NCBI RefSeq assembly: GCF_009669325.1
Contig: NZ_SZWE01000001.1
Location: 2,175,501-2,239,500, forward strand
Source of the DNA: Roseovarius bejariae
GTDB taxonomy: Bacteria; Pseudomonadota; Alphaproteobacteria; Rhodobacterales; Rhodobacteraceae
Reading direction: 5' to 3'
DNA length: 64,000 nt
Below are positions 62,397 to 64,000 of this stretch, piece by piece. The translations under genes were made by a program, and so were the position numbers. Numbering within the stretch: position 1 is the stretch's first letter; each line of letters begins with the position of its first letter. Under the pieces are notes generated by a model. It was not told the DNA's origin and did not search any database. It worked only from the letters and a program-made list of their open reading frames with translations.

Positions 62397-62403
62397 ATGC
62401 TGA
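62374..62403 (+). CDS. candidate 9-codon leader peptide before the TRAP small permease
   Basis: AGGAGGAG at 62357-62364, then ATG at 62374 and the codons for MENSRCVPC; stop TGA at 62401-62403. It has the best ribosome site in the region. It overlaps both candidate starts of the permease gene (ATG 62397 and, as TGATG, ATG 62403). Likely translation-coupling leader. Confidence 0.4.
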   Translation: MENSRCVPC

Positions 62404-62897
62404 TGCGCGGGCTCGAATGGATCACCCACGCCATATCCGAGGTCATGGGCCGTATCGGCTGGTTCCTGATCCTCTATTGCATGGTGTTCGGCGTCTCCGA
62501 CGTGTTCATGCGCTACGCGCTGAACGCCCCCTCGCAATGGATCGGAACGACCCTGCAAGCGGCCATGGTCCTTCTGGCCTGCGCCGGCGGGGTCTACGCG
62601 TTGCAACACGACAGCTTCGTCAAGCTGGACCTCTTTTATGCCAGCGCCAGCACCCGCTCCAAGGCGATTCTGGACGTCCTGACAGCTCCCTTCGCGGTGT
62701 TGTTCCTCGGCGCCCTGATCTGGAAGGGGTACGAGGCGGCCTCGCTGTCGCTGATGCTGAACCAGCACACCCCGACATCCATTCCGATCCCGATCTACCC
62801 GATCAAGTTCGCGATCCCGGTCAGTGGCGCCCTGGTCCTGCTGATCGTCATCAAACACTTCATCCGCGACCTGAAAATCATCTTCGGCCGCGCGTGA
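62397..62897 (+). CDS. TRAP transporter small permease (DctQ type)
   Basis: 166 aa from ATG 62397 (MLMRGLEWITHAISEVMGRIG), or ATG 62403. Four membrane helices with DctQ features: VFGVSDVFMRYALNAPSQWIG and HDSFVKLDLFYASASTRSKAILDV, and a final helix IPVSGALVLLIVIKHFIRDL. It links the periplasmic binding protein to the large permease. Followed by the binding-protein gene; the large subunit (DctM) must lie beyond the window. Confidence 0.9.
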   Translation: MLMRGLEWITHAISEVMGRIGWFLILYCMVFGVSDVFMRYALNAPSQWIGTTLQAAMVLLACAGGVYALQHDSFVKLDLFYASASTRSKAILDVLTAPFAVLFLGALIWKGYEAASLSLMLNQHTPTSIPIPIYPIKFAIPVSGALVLLIVIKHFIRDLKIIFGRA

Positions 62898-62979
62898 ACG
62901 ACCGCCCCTGACACGGCGCCGCCGGTTCGGGGGCCAAGAACACAAAAAGAAACGACACCATAAACAAGGAGGAAACGAA

Positions 62980-64000
62980 ATGAAGATGAACAGATACCTG
63001 AGCACAACCCTGTGGGCGGGGGCCGTGGCCCTCACCGCATCCGGTGCCCTGGCCCAGGACGGCCCGCCCGATGAGGTCACCGAATGGACCTTCCAACCCG
63101 CCTTCGACCAAACCGATGCCGGGTGGGACAACGGCCTGATGCCTTGGGTCGAAGCCGTCGAAGAGGCCACCGAAGGCACCGTGAAAATCCGGGTCGAACC
63201 CGCCGGTGCCCTGGTCAGTGGCTCCGAAGCCTTCGGCGCCGCCGCGGCGGGCCTGACTGATGGCTATGCCGGCTGGGGCTCGGTCTACGGCGGCGACATG
63301 CCCGAAGGCATGCTGGCCTTCGGCCTCGCCATGGGCGCCAACAACACCGAGGAAGCCTGGGAAGTGATGTGGGGTAACCCCGACTACCGCGTCGGTGACA
63401 TCGTTCAGGAGGCGGCCCACGCCCGCAACCTGCACTGGGCAGGCTGGACCAACCAGGGCCCGAACGCGATGTTCACCAAGTTCCCGGTCGAAAAGATCGA
63501 AGACCTCGAAGGCCGCAAGATGCGCGCCGGTGGTCCGCAGGCGATCTTCCACTCCACCGTGGGCGGCTCGCCGGTTTCCATGAACGCCGGTGAAATCTAC
63601 ACGGCGATCAAGCTGGGAACGATCGAAGGCACCTACTGGGATACCGGCGGGATCGACGACATGTCGTTCGACGAGGTGGTCGATTACGCGATCATGCCCG
63701 GCTGGAACCCCGCCCAGCACCAGGAGATCTACATCAATCTCAACAGCTGGAACGCCCTGACAGATTGGCAGCGCGAAAAGATCGACGGCGTGTTCAAGGA
63801 AACCTACTTCGAAACCAGCCGCATGCACGCGGACGGCGTGGAAGAGGCCCTGCAAATCCTCAAGGACAGTGGCGGCGAAGTGATCCAGATGAGCGACGAG
63901 GAAGTCGCGCGGATGCGTGAAATGTCGATTCAGAAGGTCTGGCCACAGGTCGCCGAGGCGTCCGATGGCAACGCCAAGGGCGTCGAGATCTTCAAGCGCT
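62980..64000 (+). CDS. TRAP transporter substrate-binding protein (DctP type), 3' end beyond window
   Basis: 340 codons visible from ATG 62980, with AAGGAGG 7 nt upstream; no stop before base 64000. Signal peptide (NRYLSTTLWAGAVALTASGALAQ) and then a DctP domain: WVEAVEEATEGTVKIRVEPAGALVSG, FTKFPVEKIEDLEGRKMRAGG (the family's signature helix with the substrate-binding arginine), LGTIEGTYWDTGG, and NLNSWNALTDWQREKID. The arginine suggests an organic acid ligand; the exact substrate is unknown. Confidence 0.93.
   Translation, partial: MKMNRYLSTTLWAGAVALTASGALAQDGPPDEVTEWTFQPAFDQTDAGWDNGLMPWVEAVEEATEGTVKIRVEPAGALVSGSEAFGAAAAGLTDGYAGWGSVYGGDMPEGMLAFGLAMGANNTEEAWEVMWGNPDYRVGDIVQEAAHARNLHWAGWTNQGPNAMFTKFPVEKIEDLEGRKMRAGGPQAIFHSTVGGSPVSMNAGEIYTAIKLGTIEGTYWDTGGIDDMSFDEVVDYAIMPGWNPAQHQEIYINLNSWNALTDWQREKIDGVFKETYFETSRMHADGVEEALQILKDSGGEVIQMSDEEVARMREMSIQKVWPQVAEASDGNAKGVEIFKR

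Overview
The window looks like chromosome from a marine alphaproteobacterium of the Roseobacter group (Rhodobacteraceae). The pointers are high GC, many ATGA/TGATG gene overlaps, an Irr-type iron box in front of a membrane ferritin, the Pseudomonas denitrificans-style cobN/cobW cobalamin set, a heterotetrameric sarcosine-oxidase operon, a TRAP transporter, two perfect CtrA-type boxes, and GC-hairpin intergenic repeats ending in a GGGTATTTTT-like tail. I see no prophage, insertion sequence, CRISPR array or rRNA. This placement is inference from gene content; no database was searched.

Layout. 1-5.1 kb: AEC transporter (cut by the window edge), MbfA iron exporter with its iron box, a 50-residue secreted peptide with palindromic operators, a TetR regulator, aromatic aminotransferase and mercaptopyruvate sulfurtransferase. 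5.1-13 kb: small glycine-rich membrane protein, smpB, alpha-methylacyl-CoA racemase, SGNH lipoprotein, a two-gene ABC exporter, then S49 protease, a 56-residue zinc-ribbon protein, a Ca/Na antiporter and an SDR. 13-16.3 kb: uvrC, pgsA, moaD, moaE. 16.5-23.7 kb: a soxBDAG operon between two GlxA/AraC-type regulators; its delta subunit lacks the family's zinc cysteines. 23.7-29.7 kb: EamA transporter, orphan PemK toxin with a CtrA box, a structured RNA candidate, sdaA, GST, rpiA, gor. 29.8-33.9 kb: hflK-hflC-DUF2065-degP ending at a strong terminator.

33.9-49.6 kb is mainly cobalamin and cobalt: DUF1636-cobC-cbiB, then (after a lytic transglycosylase, a lipoprotein and smc) a B12 riboswitch driving cbtB-cbtA and a histidine-rich periplasmic protein, a second DUF1636 protein, cobW, a GNAT enzyme and cobN. 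49.6-58.5 kb is housekeeping: dapB, rbfA, truB, tRNA-Lys, dapF, mtaB and an MsbA-like exporter. 58.5-64 kb holds a MocR-type regulator, methylmalonate-semialdehyde dehydrogenase and the start of a TRAP transporter operon (cut by the right edge).

The most novel item is in the gap before smc (38.17-38.42 kb). A CtrA box is followed by a -10-like site, a 5' hairpin, a perfect Shine-Dalgarno and a CTG-initiated 29-residue hydrophobic peptide. Facing it is a short RNA-like unit with a 12-bp terminator stem, carrying about 25 nt complementary to the peptide's ribosome-binding site and first codons. This has the architecture of a type I toxin-antitoxin pair and I propose it as one, by inference.
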